NCBI RefSeq assembly: GCF_045679555.1
Contig: NC_092094.1
Coordinates: 12,471,612 to 12,535,611, forward strand
DNA from: Salvelinus alpinus
Taxonomy: Eukaryota; Chordata; Actinopteri; Salmoniformes; Salmonidae
Reading direction: 5' to 3'
DNA length: 64,000 bases
Each line of letters begins with the position of its first letter. The first letter of the stretch is position 1. A program made the position numbers and the translations under genes. The notes beneath the pieces are model-generated. The model did no database searches and had not been told where the DNA came from. It was given only the letters and a program-made list of their open reading frames with translations. Positions 13,001-22,571 of the stretch are shown piece after piece.

Positions 13001-15748
13001 ACCAATGCAGGGTGAAAGGGGGACACAAAATCTGAACTGCTATAAAACATTGAATGGAAAAGTATTTTGAAAATACAAATGACAGTATTTTGAAAATACA
13101 AAATAGATTGGAGTTATAGTTCAACCCGGTGTAATTTAAAATGACAAAATACTCAGAAGTAATTCAAATATGTATTTCAAATATATGTAACATAAATACT
13201 GCCCATCTCTGCACACAGTGGTGTTAGTTTTAAACCACATACATTTCTGCTGCAACACAAATACAAAACATTCAGAGATTATACAAACATATCAAACCTG
13301 GAGTTTAAACATACACTTTTGCTCCAAAACATTAGACAACACATTTAGTGTTGGGTTTAAAACAAACATTTCTGCTCCAAAACATTAGACAACACATTTA
13401 GTGTTGGGTTTAAAACAAACATTTCTGCTCCAAAACAAACAAACACAAAACACACATGCAGATTTAACATTCTGGCAGCAGGTGCTAACAGATGGAGAAA
13501 CAATAGCTCACGTCTCCTTGCCAAGCTACCAGTGTCTGTGAATAAATAAGCTTTTATTTACAGTAGAAAAGATTAGGAATCACAGTATAAAACAGCATGG
13601 AAATGTCTCCTAGCAATATTCTGTTTCAGTAATTAGCTATGCCTTTCCTCTACAGAAGCAGGACATTTCATATTCATAAAGTTGTTTGGCAGAGGTGCCC
13701 GCTACACAGTATTAGTGGTGGAAAAAACAATAACTGGAATTAGTTCAATCAATTAGTAAGGATTATAGCAGAACGTTACGCCTGTTATCCAGAAAATCAT
13801 TTTTGTTATTGGTTTATTTGAGGGTGCATGTTCTTTTGTGATAAGGCATTTAAAAACAGCAGCACTTCTCAACTAGCAAGTATGTATTTCTGTGGCAGAA
13901 TAACCTCGCCACCGATTTCCAATAGCTGTTTTTTTCTCCCTCATTCACGTCTATCAAACTGCTTGGCTGATAACAGTGTGACATTTAGCTTGTACAACAT
14001 ACAGTGCATAGCTATTGTAGCTCACTCTTTCACATTGACTTTATGCTGCTAGGCTGGGGCAAACATGCCACATATTCCACAATTGCTATGATCAAAAAAA
14101 TTGTTACAGCTTTTTGCTTTACAGTCTTTCACATAAGCAAAATGCAGTAACAAACTGCAGTAACAACTATGTCATAATTCCAACCAGCGCGCAGCACCCC
14201 AATTATTTTCAGTGCAGTAGAACTACTGGTTTTGGAGCCTAGAGCAAAGCATCGGGTAAACTATGTTGTAGCTATTGTACAGACTATTGTACTTGTCTTT
14301 TCATCTACTCTCACTAGCACTGATTCTGCAGACAGCAGCTATTTTAGCCGAATGCACTGAGTGTATGTCGTTCTAGATAAGAGCTTCTGCTAAATGACTA
14401 ATATGTTTTTAAAAAGGTTCAGGGACGACCACACAGTTGAAAAGTGAAAGGTGAAAGGTAGTTATGGTTTAGCTTTAAAGTGGATTTAGATCCACTGTAA
14501 AAAATAAAAAAAATAAAAAAAATTATAAACTTTGAGTTATTTCAACTAATTATTATTAAGTAACTGGTTCCACAGCCTTATTTTAGTTAATCAACATAGG
14601 CAAAAATTCAGTCAACTTAAAATGATGTTTGCTCAAATTGTCTCATAAATTAATCCACCTAAAAAGGTTGTTGAACTAGTTAGAGTGCTTTTTACATACA
14701 ACGTTTTCAGCATACATATTTGATACACATTGCACATGCTCATTTATACAGTAATTCATATGTCCTCACCTGGGATTTGAACTCACAACCTCTTGGTTCA
14801 CAGCACTCCAGTCTTCCTGCTACGTCACCGTGTGTGTGTCAATGACTGATTTCACCTGTATTCCTACACTTTGCACTTCAAAGTAAATCTCAGCTCTGTT
14901 AAAAATACACTCAAGAAAAACAATGTTTTTTATCATAGTGATCAAGGAGTAACATTTAAACAGAGTTATATGCCCCACCAACAGACAACTATACCGATTT
15001 TTTTTGTTGTTGCTGAAATAAGTGACTAGACTCTCAATGATGAGAGACTAGTCAGATTAACTGATAATTGAGACATAGCAGGAACATCGGAATGCCATGA
15101 GACCAGGAGGTTGTGAGGACACGTTGAAAATGAATTACTGCTTAAATGCTCAACGTGGGTTAAATAAGTATGTTGGAAACATTGCATGTTAAAAACTGTG
15201 TGTGTGCATAACTAGTTCCACAGCTTTTTTTTTAGGTAAGATGACACAATAATAATTATGGTTGAATAAACATATGAGTTAAGCAAACACATAATTTAAA
15301 ATTGACAGAATTTTTGCCTAAGTTTTCTCAAGTTTTATCTAAGTTGGGCCAACTATATTTTTTGGGTTCAGGTAACATTTGGATCGAAAAGTTGAGTAAA
15401 CAAAAAAAAGGCTATGGAACCAATTACTTAATAATAACTGGTTGAAACAATAAAATTATTTTTTACATTGTAGCATACACCTGCAGTATGATAAGAAAAC
15501 AGTGTACAACGAGATAAGTGTGTACTCACAGACTGCTGCAGGTCAGGGATGACCACACAGAATTCCAGTGACTCCCTACGGGCAGCCCTGTCCCTCTCTG
15601 CCCTCCTGTCTGTCCTCCTGCTAGCCCTTTCCCCTCCAGGTCCTCCATGGCCAGGCTCCTCCTTTGAGCTGTCTGTCTCAAAACCTCCAGAGCCGTCAGA
15701 GAAACTCTGGGCCATCTCCTCCTCACTGGATGTAGGACTCCGAGGCAT
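9932..15748 (-). CDS. shank1: SHANK-family scaffold gene, N-terminal part (SHANK1-like)
   Basis: Three minus-strand exons, 15530-15748, 12220-12426 and 9932-10003, join in phase 0 (73 + 69 + 24 codons = 166 residues). Each junction has GT/AG: donors GTGAGT, GTACAG and GTGAGA, and acceptors preceded by pyrimidine/TG tracts. SHANK proteins are large multidomain scaffolds of the excitatory postsynaptic density. The visible part has an acidic Ser/Glu-rich N-terminus (MPRSPTSSEEE), then the SPN Ras-association-like domain running from IPDLQQ through DVLNYGLFQP to GIPTLE, then FRYKSRVY leading toward the ankyrin repeats. The N-terminus and SPN match SHANK1 better than SHANK2 or SHANK3 as I remember them. 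Ankyrin, SH3, PDZ and SAM regions are not in the window and must lie past the left edge. No stop or frameshift is seen. Family assignment is firm, the paralogue less so. Confidence 0.85.
10098..11208 (+). mobile_element. Solo LTR, long family 1 (copy 1), TSD CTTC
   Basis: The LTR begins TGTCACGACG at 10098 and ends CGGCA at 11208. CTTC occurs at both edges (10094-10097 and 11209-11212), a 4-bp target duplication. Internal stretches (GACACTTAAGGGA, GTGTTTCATTTGGTGA, CCCCGACTTCCTAGTTAATT) recur in opposite orientation in the LTR at 26978-28378, which defines one family. Short ORFs inside are not convincing. It lies in SHANK intron 2, about 95 bp upstream of the acceptor of the 9932-10003 exon. 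Confidence 0.75.
11209..12084. other. SHANK intron 2 remainder, short GGGTGG repeats
   Basis: Non-coding intron DNA. At 11600-11695, four imperfect copies of an approximately 24-bp motif (CAGCCCTGGGTGGTATAC and variants) form a small VNTR. No gene is seen. Confidence 0.6.
12085..12180. repeat. Interstitial telomere-like repeat (TTAGGG-rich)
   Basis: About 95 bp of GGGTTA units mixed with a GGGTACGGTGGGTTA variant, so a telomere-like core with a regular higher-order pattern. The G-rich strand is the plus strand, which is the template for SHANK transcription. It begins about 40 bp inside the intron, after the donor of the 12220-12426 exon. Confidence 0.9.
12220..12426 (-). CDS. shank1: SHANK second coding exon (SPN core)
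   Basis: Exactly 69 codons in phase 0 between an acceptor ending GAGCAG and a GTACAG donor. It encodes KCMRF, then VWVAKQQILC, DVLNYGLFQP and FLDEE, ending GIPTLE. These are hallmark stretches of the SHANK SPN domain. A telomere-like repeat begins about 40 bp downstream of the donor. Confidence 0.9.
12427..14492. other. SHANK intron: SINE tails and a 52-bp duplication
   Basis: No gene seen. At 12655-12710 and 12825-12975 are short pieces of the common teleost SINE/LINE tail (CATTTAGCAGAC...CTTATCCAGAGCGACTTAC) in opposite orientations, and another at 14370-14400. At 13315-13440 a stretch with CATTAGACAACACATTTAGTG is tandemly duplicated at a spacing of about 56 bp. Confidence 0.6.
14493..15476. 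repeat. Fold-back (MITE-like) element beside SHANK exon 1
   Basis: The two ends are inverted copies. CACTGTAAAAAATAA at the left, followed by TTCAACTAATTATTATTAAG and GGTTCCACAGCC, matches the reverse complement of the right end (CTTAATAATAACTGGTTGAA ... TTTTTTACATTGTA). The interior (14700-15200) is non-coding. It looks like a non-autonomous DNA transposon of about 1 kb. Confidence 0.65.
15530..15748 (-). CDS. shank1: SHANK first coding exon
   Basis: The ATG is at 15748-15746 and the exon ends before the GTGAGT donor at 15529-15524. It gives 73 codons, an acidic low-complexity start and then the first SPN strand ending IPDLQQS. Upstream, CTCTCTCTCTCCAG at 15758-15771 (read on the minus strand) is a good acceptor. 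The exon therefore probably begins at 15757 with a 9-base 5' UTR, joined to a non-coding exon further upstream. A fold-back repeat ends only about 50 bp downstream of the donor. Confidence 0.85.
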
Positions 15749-15757
15749 GATACTCTA

Positions 15758-16684
15758 CTGGAGAGAGAGAGGAGACAGCGTTATATATACTGTGTACTAC
15801 TAACACACACACAAGCTCTGAAAGTCAGGCCCTGAGGCATGCTGGACTCTACTGTGGCCTGACCAGGGGGAGAGGACACAGTGTTTTCGGGCTTCATCAT
15901 ACAGTTAATGTGTCCTCAGAACTCTGCTAGGCAAAGCGACCGTCTGTGCTCTCGTACACCCTAAAGACGTTCGTTGTAAAACGTGTAAAAATGTTACTGC
16001 TGTTTGTCCCGCTTGGTCACCCTAGCAACAACAGAGACAGAAACACTTCCTCAAAATAGTCAAATAAATCAAGAAATCGGTCATACATTTTGACCTTTTT
16101 GCCGAGGAAGTTGTAGTTGTGCAATTTTACCTCTAGCTTAGATTATTGGTGCAGTATTTCTCAAGTGAAACAATTTGGATGAAATCTAGTCGTCTCTCGT
16201 TGAATGACAACAAACACTTCATGTTCTCACTCGTACTAGGAGCACTGGCGTAGCACACACCCCCACAGCCCCCGCAGGGTGTGGCTTGGGGTCACCCGGA
16301 GCTCGGGCCCCATAGATAGCATATGAACATGTTATAAGTCATGAAAAACATGTTTAGAATTACAGCAAATTAGCTTTAAAACTGCAACATTTTCTCTCAG
16401 CCTCATGTCAAAACGTGTAGAATTGCAGGAAATTAACTCAGGTATTCTTGAAAGTTGGGACAATCCTTGTCCCGCAGAGTAACTTTATTTTTATAAGAAT
16501 GTGTTGCATTATTTGAGCTTAAACTTTACATTGAGGGGAATTTTATAAGTATACTTTCAATATTATTCATTTCAATTTCGGCTCTGTGCCTGGAAATAAT
16601 GTGTCCGGAGAGTTGGACCCCTATCATGTCATGTACTGTAGTGCAACAAGACCCCTCATGGTCTGTAAAGTTCTCTACTTTTTT
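15758..16684. other. Start of presumed SHANK intron 1
   Basis: No ORF of note. At 16245-16440 lies a dispersed salmonid repeat (CAACATTTTCTCTCAGCCTCATG), also present at 22742-22765, so part of this stretch is transposon-derived. Confidence 0.5.
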
Positions 16685-16858
16685 TTACTATGCAAGTCAG
16701 TTAAGAACAAATTCTTATTTACAATGACAGCCTAGAAACAGTGGGTTAATTGCTTGCTCAAGGGTTGAACAACAGATGTTTACATTGTCAGCTCGTGGAT
16801 TTGATCTAGCAACCTTTCGGTTACTGGCCCAACGCTTTAATAACCACTACCACCACTG
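16685..16858 (-). mobile_element. HpaI-type tRNA-derived SINE
   Basis: Reverse-oriented SINE. The AAGAACAAATTCTTATTTACA tail side is at the left, and the tRNA-like B box is represented by GGATTTGATCTAGCAACC near 16797. GGTTACTGGCCCAACGCT near 16820 is the promoter-proximal tRNA-like part. Confidence 0.8.
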
Positions 16859-17079
16859 GAGCATTTAATAGTGCTGTAAAAACCTAACTAAAATACATTT
16901 GGAGATTTGTATTACATATTGAATTAAGCATTCATTTTGATTAAGCAATCACGTAACAGGTATCAGTATTGGTAAACATGAATATAAACTGAACTTATTA
17001 GCCAACGATCCCCTGATATACCTGACTAATATTAAAAATATTTTCAGAATACTTTAAACTGAGATTTAAAAGGTATTTG

Positions 17080-18020
17080 GGAAAAAATGTAATGATGGCA
17101 ATAGGAAAAAGATAAAAGAATAACTCATGATCTATCAGCAATCATTGGACAACAAAAATAGAAAGACTTAAGTGACAACAAACAACAAATATATAAAGAT
17201 AACTTTATCCCATTACTCCTCAACATGAAAGCAGATCTAATGAAATGGAACAATCTTCCCATAAATCTTACAGGTAGAATAAACTTCTTTAGAATGGAAC
17301 AGCTCCCAACGTTTTTATATATTCTTTCAATAATAGCAATTACCACACCGAAGACATTCTTTGAAAAGTATACTCGGCCATAACAGACTCTAGATGGGCA
17401 AATAAACTCATAGAATAAAACGTTTTTATTATTTTTACTCTAAGTCTGAGGCTGTTATAAACCTTCCAGACTTGGAATTGGATCAACTCGCCACCCAAGG
17501 CTTTTACTTGAGACAGATTCAATTCACTAAAGAGGAACAATGGGTACATATTGAAGATGCGCATGCTCATCCCCAGAATCTTTTTGTGTCTATTTTAAAA
17601 GGACAACGCTAAGAACATTAACTTCACAGTTAAGAACATTATAACAATATGGAAGAAAATGAAACAAATTCTACAAGAACCAATATCACTCCCTCCAAAC
17701 ACCCCTATGGAACAACCCTTGTCCTTATTCACAGAGAATTGGCCCACATGGTAAACTAAAGGCATAGAAACTGTAAATGACTTGGTAATAGGAAATACAA
17801 TTATTTCCATGACATTAAAAAGCAACTTTGGACTGACCAACATAGACATTTTCAAATACATACAACTTAAAAATTGTATGTCACAAAATGTAGATCTGAA
17901 ATCTTTTGGACATCAGAGCAATCTTCAGAGGATCCTATTTGAGTCAGAAAATGATACTCATATGATATGTAAGATATACAAAACCTTGCAGAAAGCATAT
18001 CCAACTGACAATCACTTATA
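17080..18020 (+). mobile_element. L1-type LINE, part 1 (RT C-terminal region)
   Basis: Broken coding remnants. Translation around 17215-17345 gives NMKADLMKWNNLPINLTGRI-like sequence with following FFRMEQLPTFLYI, the region after RT in L1/Tx1-type LINEs. Further remnants reach KAYPTDNH at about 18010. A Tc1 element interrupts it at the TA 18019-18020, and coding homology resumes near 21366. Confidence 0.75.
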
Positions 18021-19360
18021 CAGTTGAAGTCGGAAGTTTACATACACTTAGGTTGGAGTCATATAAACTTGTTTTTCAACCACTCCACAAATGTATTGTC
18101 AACAAACTATAGTTTTGGCAAGTCGGTTAGGACATCTATGTGTGCATGAAACAAGTAATTCTTCCAACAATTGTTTACAAACAGATTATTTCACTTATAA
18201 TTCACTGTATCACAATTCCAGTGAGTCAGAAGTTTACATACACTAAGTTGACTGTGCCTTTAAACAGCTTGGAAAATTACAGAAAATTATGTCATGGCTT
18301 TAGAAGCTTCTGATAAACTAATTGACATCATTTGAGTCAATTGAAGGTTCACCTGTGGATGTATTTCAAGACCTACCTTCAAACTCAGTGCCTCTTTGCT
18401 TGACATCATGGGAAAATCTAAAGAAATCAGCCAAGACCTCAGATTTTTTTTTTTGACTTCCAGAAGTCTGGTTCATCCTTGGGAGCAATTTCGAAACACC
18501 TGAAGGTACCACGTTCATCTGTACAAACAATAGTACACAAGTATAAACACCATGGGACCACGCAGCCGTCATACCGCTCAGGAAGGAGATGCGTTCTGTC
18601 TCCTAGGGATGAATGTACTTTGGTGCGAAAAGTGCAAATTAATCCCAGAACAACAGCAAAGGACCTTGTGAAGATGCCGGAGGAAACAGGTATAAAAGTA
18701 TCTATATCTACAGTAAAACGAGTCCTATTTGGACATAACCTGAAAGGCCGCTCAACAAGGAAGAAGCCACAGCTCCAAAACCGCCATAAAAAAGGCAGAC
18801 AACGGTTTGCAACTGCACATGGGGACAAAGATCATACTTTTTGGAGAAATGTCCTCTGGTCTGATGAAACAAAAATAGAACTGTTTGGCCATAATGACCA
18901 TCGTTATGTTTGGAGGAAAATGGGGGATGCTTACAAGCCGAAGAACACCATCCCAACCGTAAAGCACGGGGGTGGCAGCATCATGTTGTGCTTTGCTGCA
19001 GGAGGGACTGGTGCACTTCACAAAATAGATGGCATTATGTGGAAGGAAAATGATGTGGATGGAAAATGATGTGGATATATTGAAGTAACATCTCAAGAGA
19101 TCAGTCAGGAAGTTAAATCTTGGTCGCAAATGGGTCTTCCACATTGACAATGACTCCAAACATAATTGCAAAGTTGTGGCAAAATGGCTTAAGGAAAACA
19201 AAGTCAAGGTATTGGAGTGGCCATCAAAAATCCCTGACCTCAATCCTATAGAAAATGTGTGGGCAGAACGGAAAAAGTGTGTGCGAGCAAGGAGGCCTAC
19301 AAACCTGACTCAGTTACACCAGCTCTGTCAGGAGGAATGGGTCAAAATACATGGCATGGT
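18021..19360 (+). mobile_element. Tc1-like transposon 2 (Sleeping Beauty-type family)
   Basis: The left inverted repeat starts CAGTTGAAGTCGGAAGTTTA after a TA. A second direct-repeat site (GAAGTTTACATACACTAAG) follows near 18230, giving the IR/DR layout of this family. The right inverted repeat is missing; sequence homology stops at about 19355 inside the transposase, next to a short palindrome (ATACATGG...CCATGTAT). The element is a truncated fossil. Confidence 0.85.
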
Positions 19361-19385
19361 GCCATGTATTAATTGTGGCTACTAA
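18410..19385 (+). pseudogene. Tc1 transposase pseudogene (element 2)
   Basis: The remnant starts ATGGGAAAATC at 18410. A T-run at 18446-18455 frameshifts the N-terminal paired-like DNA-binding domain. The 18479-19069 frame then gives the rest of that domain (VPRSSVQTIV) and the first catalytic Asp (WSDETKIELFG), with a deletion after GGGSIML. A local duplication near 19045-19070 and a stop end the frame. The second Asp region (DNDSKHN) and the Glu (NPIENVW, 19176-19385 frame) are in another frame. The C-terminus is lost. It is non-functional. Confidence 0.85.
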
Positions 19386-20450
19386 TATTAAAAAGTAATA
19401 TTTTGAGCTAAGAATATGATTTAATAAACAATTAAAAAATGGACAAATGAATTCCAGCATAGTTTTGAGAATTTATTTTCATTACATGCAAACATAGTTT
19501 GGAAAGCTGGCCAGGGAGGCATCTCTTTGCTTGAATGATGACCCACATAAACTCTGGCTGACTTCTTTACAATACAACAGAATATCCATTAGTTACAGCT
19601 CCGTTCTCAACCACCCCAAACAGCAGACCTCACACATACAGTTGATACAAACACAGGTTTAAGCAGCAGCCTTGGATGGAGAGCATGTTGTGGGTTAAGG
19701 GCCTTGCTCAAGGATGTGAACCCAGCAGCCCTACAGGTGTCAGGTCAATTCCGCCCATTTTTTGCCAGGACCCTGCCCAGGATTCTGAACCGGCCACCTT
19801 TCGGCCACAGGCCCAACCCCTGCCACAGGTCAAACTGTTTAGCTGCTAGGCTACCTGCTTGATATGTTTCAGCGAAGAAGAAGAAAAGGAGTGTTGTGGA
19901 AAAATTCTTACACAGGGACGGCTATACACAGACAATACACAGACAAGTTATATTTGTATGATTTAGCATCATTAATTAATCATTACCGTTTTGTTTCATT
20001 CATGTGACCGACCAATACTGTTTCATAACATGTGACAGACCAACACCTCACGAGGCTTCTCCTCTCTAAGCTGAGACCTTGAAACGGAGATATCGTTTGT
20101 TCTCAAAACAACGCCTGGGCGTACTGCCAAATTGCAGCTACTGATAAGTGAGCATTTGTACAGTCAGCCACTTGCATGAACACAGAAATGTGCTTATAGA
20201 ACAGCACATAAATAGAACACCGAGATGAGTTATAAGAAAAGCACAATCATCCAAATTCACGTTACATTCCATCTTCTTATCACTATGTGTGATAATAATA
20301 ACCACACATGTTATAACAGTGAAGACAAAATGCTATGCAGACACATCATTATTAAGATGTAGAAGAACAACTTACATGCAGTTGTTGTCAGCAGAAGCCA
20401 AAAGAGAGATCCTCTGCCTCTGATAGTGCTACTTGCAGGTTGGTTCAAAC
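19361..20450. other. Non-coding, with a SINE-like relic at 19640-19862
   Basis: At 19640-19862 is a reverse-oriented tRNA-like SINE relic (GGGTTAAGGGCCTTGCTCAA ... GGCCACCTTTCGGCCACAGG ... GCTGCTAGGCTACCTGC). The rest shows no gene or recognised repeat. Confidence 0.55.
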
Positions 20451-20794
20451 ACCATCCTCTTGATTAGTCATGCTGGAATGGATTGGAAGTTGGTTTAAAC
20501 ACCATCCTCTTGATTAGTCATGCTGGAATGGATTGGAAGTTGGTTTAAACACCATCCTCTTGATTAGTCATGCTGGAATGGATTGGAAGTTGGTTCAAAC
20601 ACCATCCTCTTGATTAGTCATGCTGGAATGGATTGGAAGTTGGTTTAAACACCATCCTCTTGATTAGTCATGCTGGAATGGATTGGAAGTTGGTTCAAAC
20701 ACCATCCTCTTGATTAGTCATGCTGGAATGGATTGGAAGTTGGTTCAAACACCATCCTCTTGATTAGTCATGCTGGAATGGATTGGAAGTTGGT
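20451..20794. repeat. 50-bp tandem repeat, seven copies
   Basis: Units start ACCATCCTCT at 20451, 20501, 20551, 20601, 20651, 20701 and 20751, exactly 50 bp apart. They are nearly identical; the only regular difference is GGTTTAAAC versus GGTTCAAAC. The high identity points to recent expansion. Confidence 0.95.
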
Positions 20795-21214
20795 TTTTGA
20801 ATCGGAATGGCAGTTCAATTTTGAATTGACCAAAAGGTTCTATATTGAACCCCATTTTTATCTAAGACTGTATGATTTTATTAAACACAGTATTTCCTCT
20901 TGCTTCTAGCTAGCATTTAGTTTGCAACAACACAGGTTTGTATGGACCTTGCTGTTTGCCACTCAGACCTTGGCAACATTGTTGCAAAATATAAATGTGA
21001 TCTTCCCCTTGCCTATAGAGCTAACGATGTGGACGTCAGCTAACCATTTTTCTGACCAGGCGAAATTATGCAGCAGCATCATTAATATGGATAAAAATGT
21101 CAATGGAAAATGGCTAAAACAAATTAAAAGGGAACGTTAGCTGTCATTTCAGATTTCGAGGTGACTGAGTTAGCTTTGTTAGCTAGTGATTTCTAAAATC
21201 CTCCATTACACTCT
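20795..21214. other. Non-coding, nothing recognised
   Basis: No supported gene, RNA or repeat. A 72-codon plus-strand ORF at 20922-21140 has no recognisable features. Confidence 0.4.
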
Positions 21215-21365
21215 GGGGTAGGGCTAGAACCCTCAAGGCTCTTTACCTTCACTGGGTATATAGTGTATATAGAACCTTTTTTAGTAAAGGGTTCTATAAT
21301 CTCTTCCAAAAAACCTAAAGGTTCTATATACAGTAACCCCAAATAACCCTTTTTTCTAAGAGTAC
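21215..21365. repeat. Fold-back repeat (GGTTCTATA / TTCTAAGAGT family)
   Basis: A palindromic stretch: TATATAGAACCTTTTT is mirrored by AAAGGGTTCTATA and AAAGGTTCTATATACAG, ending CTTTTTTCTAAGAGTAC. A related copy is at 28800-28890. It fits a small non-autonomous transposon. Confidence 0.6.
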
Positions 21366-22090
21366 AGTATAAACCAATACACAAATTCTACAGCACAAAG
21401 GCGGAGTCATGTCTTAAGTGTAAAACAAACAATGACTCAATAATTCATGCCTTCTGGGAGTAGTATAAAGTCCAAACGTTATGGCTGGAGTTAGAAAAGC
21501 TGACTATCAGAAGTTTGCCATGTAAACGTACTTTTAATTCGTCTATCTGCATATTTCAAGACATGGCGTGTGAGGATGCGGTGAGATACCCAATGGGTTG
21601 GACCATTATTTTCTTGGACCATTATTTTACTTAAGAACTGGAATTCAAATGATGCTCTATCGTCAAGACAGTGAATGCATCAAATGCATAATCATTTTAA
21701 TGTTGAAAAAATCCCGGCTACAGAACAATTTCAAGCCATATGGCATAAAGTATTACAAGCCCTAGAAATGTCCAAAGGATGTAACATTTGAAAAAATGTG
21801 AGAACAAACAGGATGGGTATGGATACTGTGGGAACATGTAGCTTTGAACAAGTATGATTTCACTAATTTGTGTTGAAATTCATGTACGTCTGAGTTGGTG
21901 TTTTTGTCTTTACTCGTCTTTTTCCTTTATGTTGAAGGTTGGGCATTAAGTCCCAGCCAACATCGTGTCAAGTTTAGTATATCCATGTCTGTGAAATGTT
22001 AAATTGTCTGTTGTCTTTGTATATGTCTATTGTCTAATGTCTAAAACACTAAATAAAATCTTACAAAAAAAGAACGAAACAATCAAGTCC
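21366..22090 (+). mobile_element. L1-type LINE, part 2 (3' end)
   Basis: Continuation of the LINE interrupted at 18020. Translation near 21370-21480 gives a C-terminal region with CLKCKTNNDSIIHAFW, a Cys/His-containing stretch typical of L1-type ORF2 C-termini. The remainder is degenerate to a 3' end with AAATAAAATC near 22050 followed by an A-rich tail. Confidence 0.7.
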
Positions 22091-22170
22091 ATTAAACAAT
22101 TGTTGGACAATAATTGTAAAAATGAAATGCCTTTTATGGTGTCTGACAGAGTTGACATACTGTCTATCTA

Positions 22171-22571
22171 TGTAACGATGTTCTTCTTCTTCAGATGAGG
22201 AATATGAAGGATCGGACCAAAATGCAGCGTGGTACGTGTCCATGTTACTTTAATATAACAGAACACGGAAAAATACAAAAGTAACAAAGTGAATGACAAA
22301 GAAAACCGAAACAGTCCTGAATGGTGAAAACAAACACAAAACAGGAAACAACTACCCACAAACACAGGTGGGAACAGGATACCTAAGTATGATTCTCAAT
22401 CAGAGACAACGATTGACAGCTGCCTCTGATTGGGAACCATACTAGGCCAAACACAGAATTACAACACATAGAACAAAACATAGAATATAGAACATAGAAT
22501 GCCCACCCCAACTCACGCCCTGACCAAACCAAAATAAAGACATAAAAAGGAACTAAGGTCAGAACGTGACA
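22171..22571 (-). mobile_element. Solo LTR (Gypsy-type family), TSD ATCTA
   Basis: TGTAACGATG at 22171 to ACGTGACA at 22571, flanked by perfect ATCTA duplications (22166-22170 and 22572-22576). The sequence is the reverse complement of the LTR family at 59681-60044 and 61935-62347, sharing the CAATCAGAG...CTGATTGGGAACCATA segment and the GTGCAGCGTGG-type end. An AATAAAG-type signal lies inside. Confidence 0.9.
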
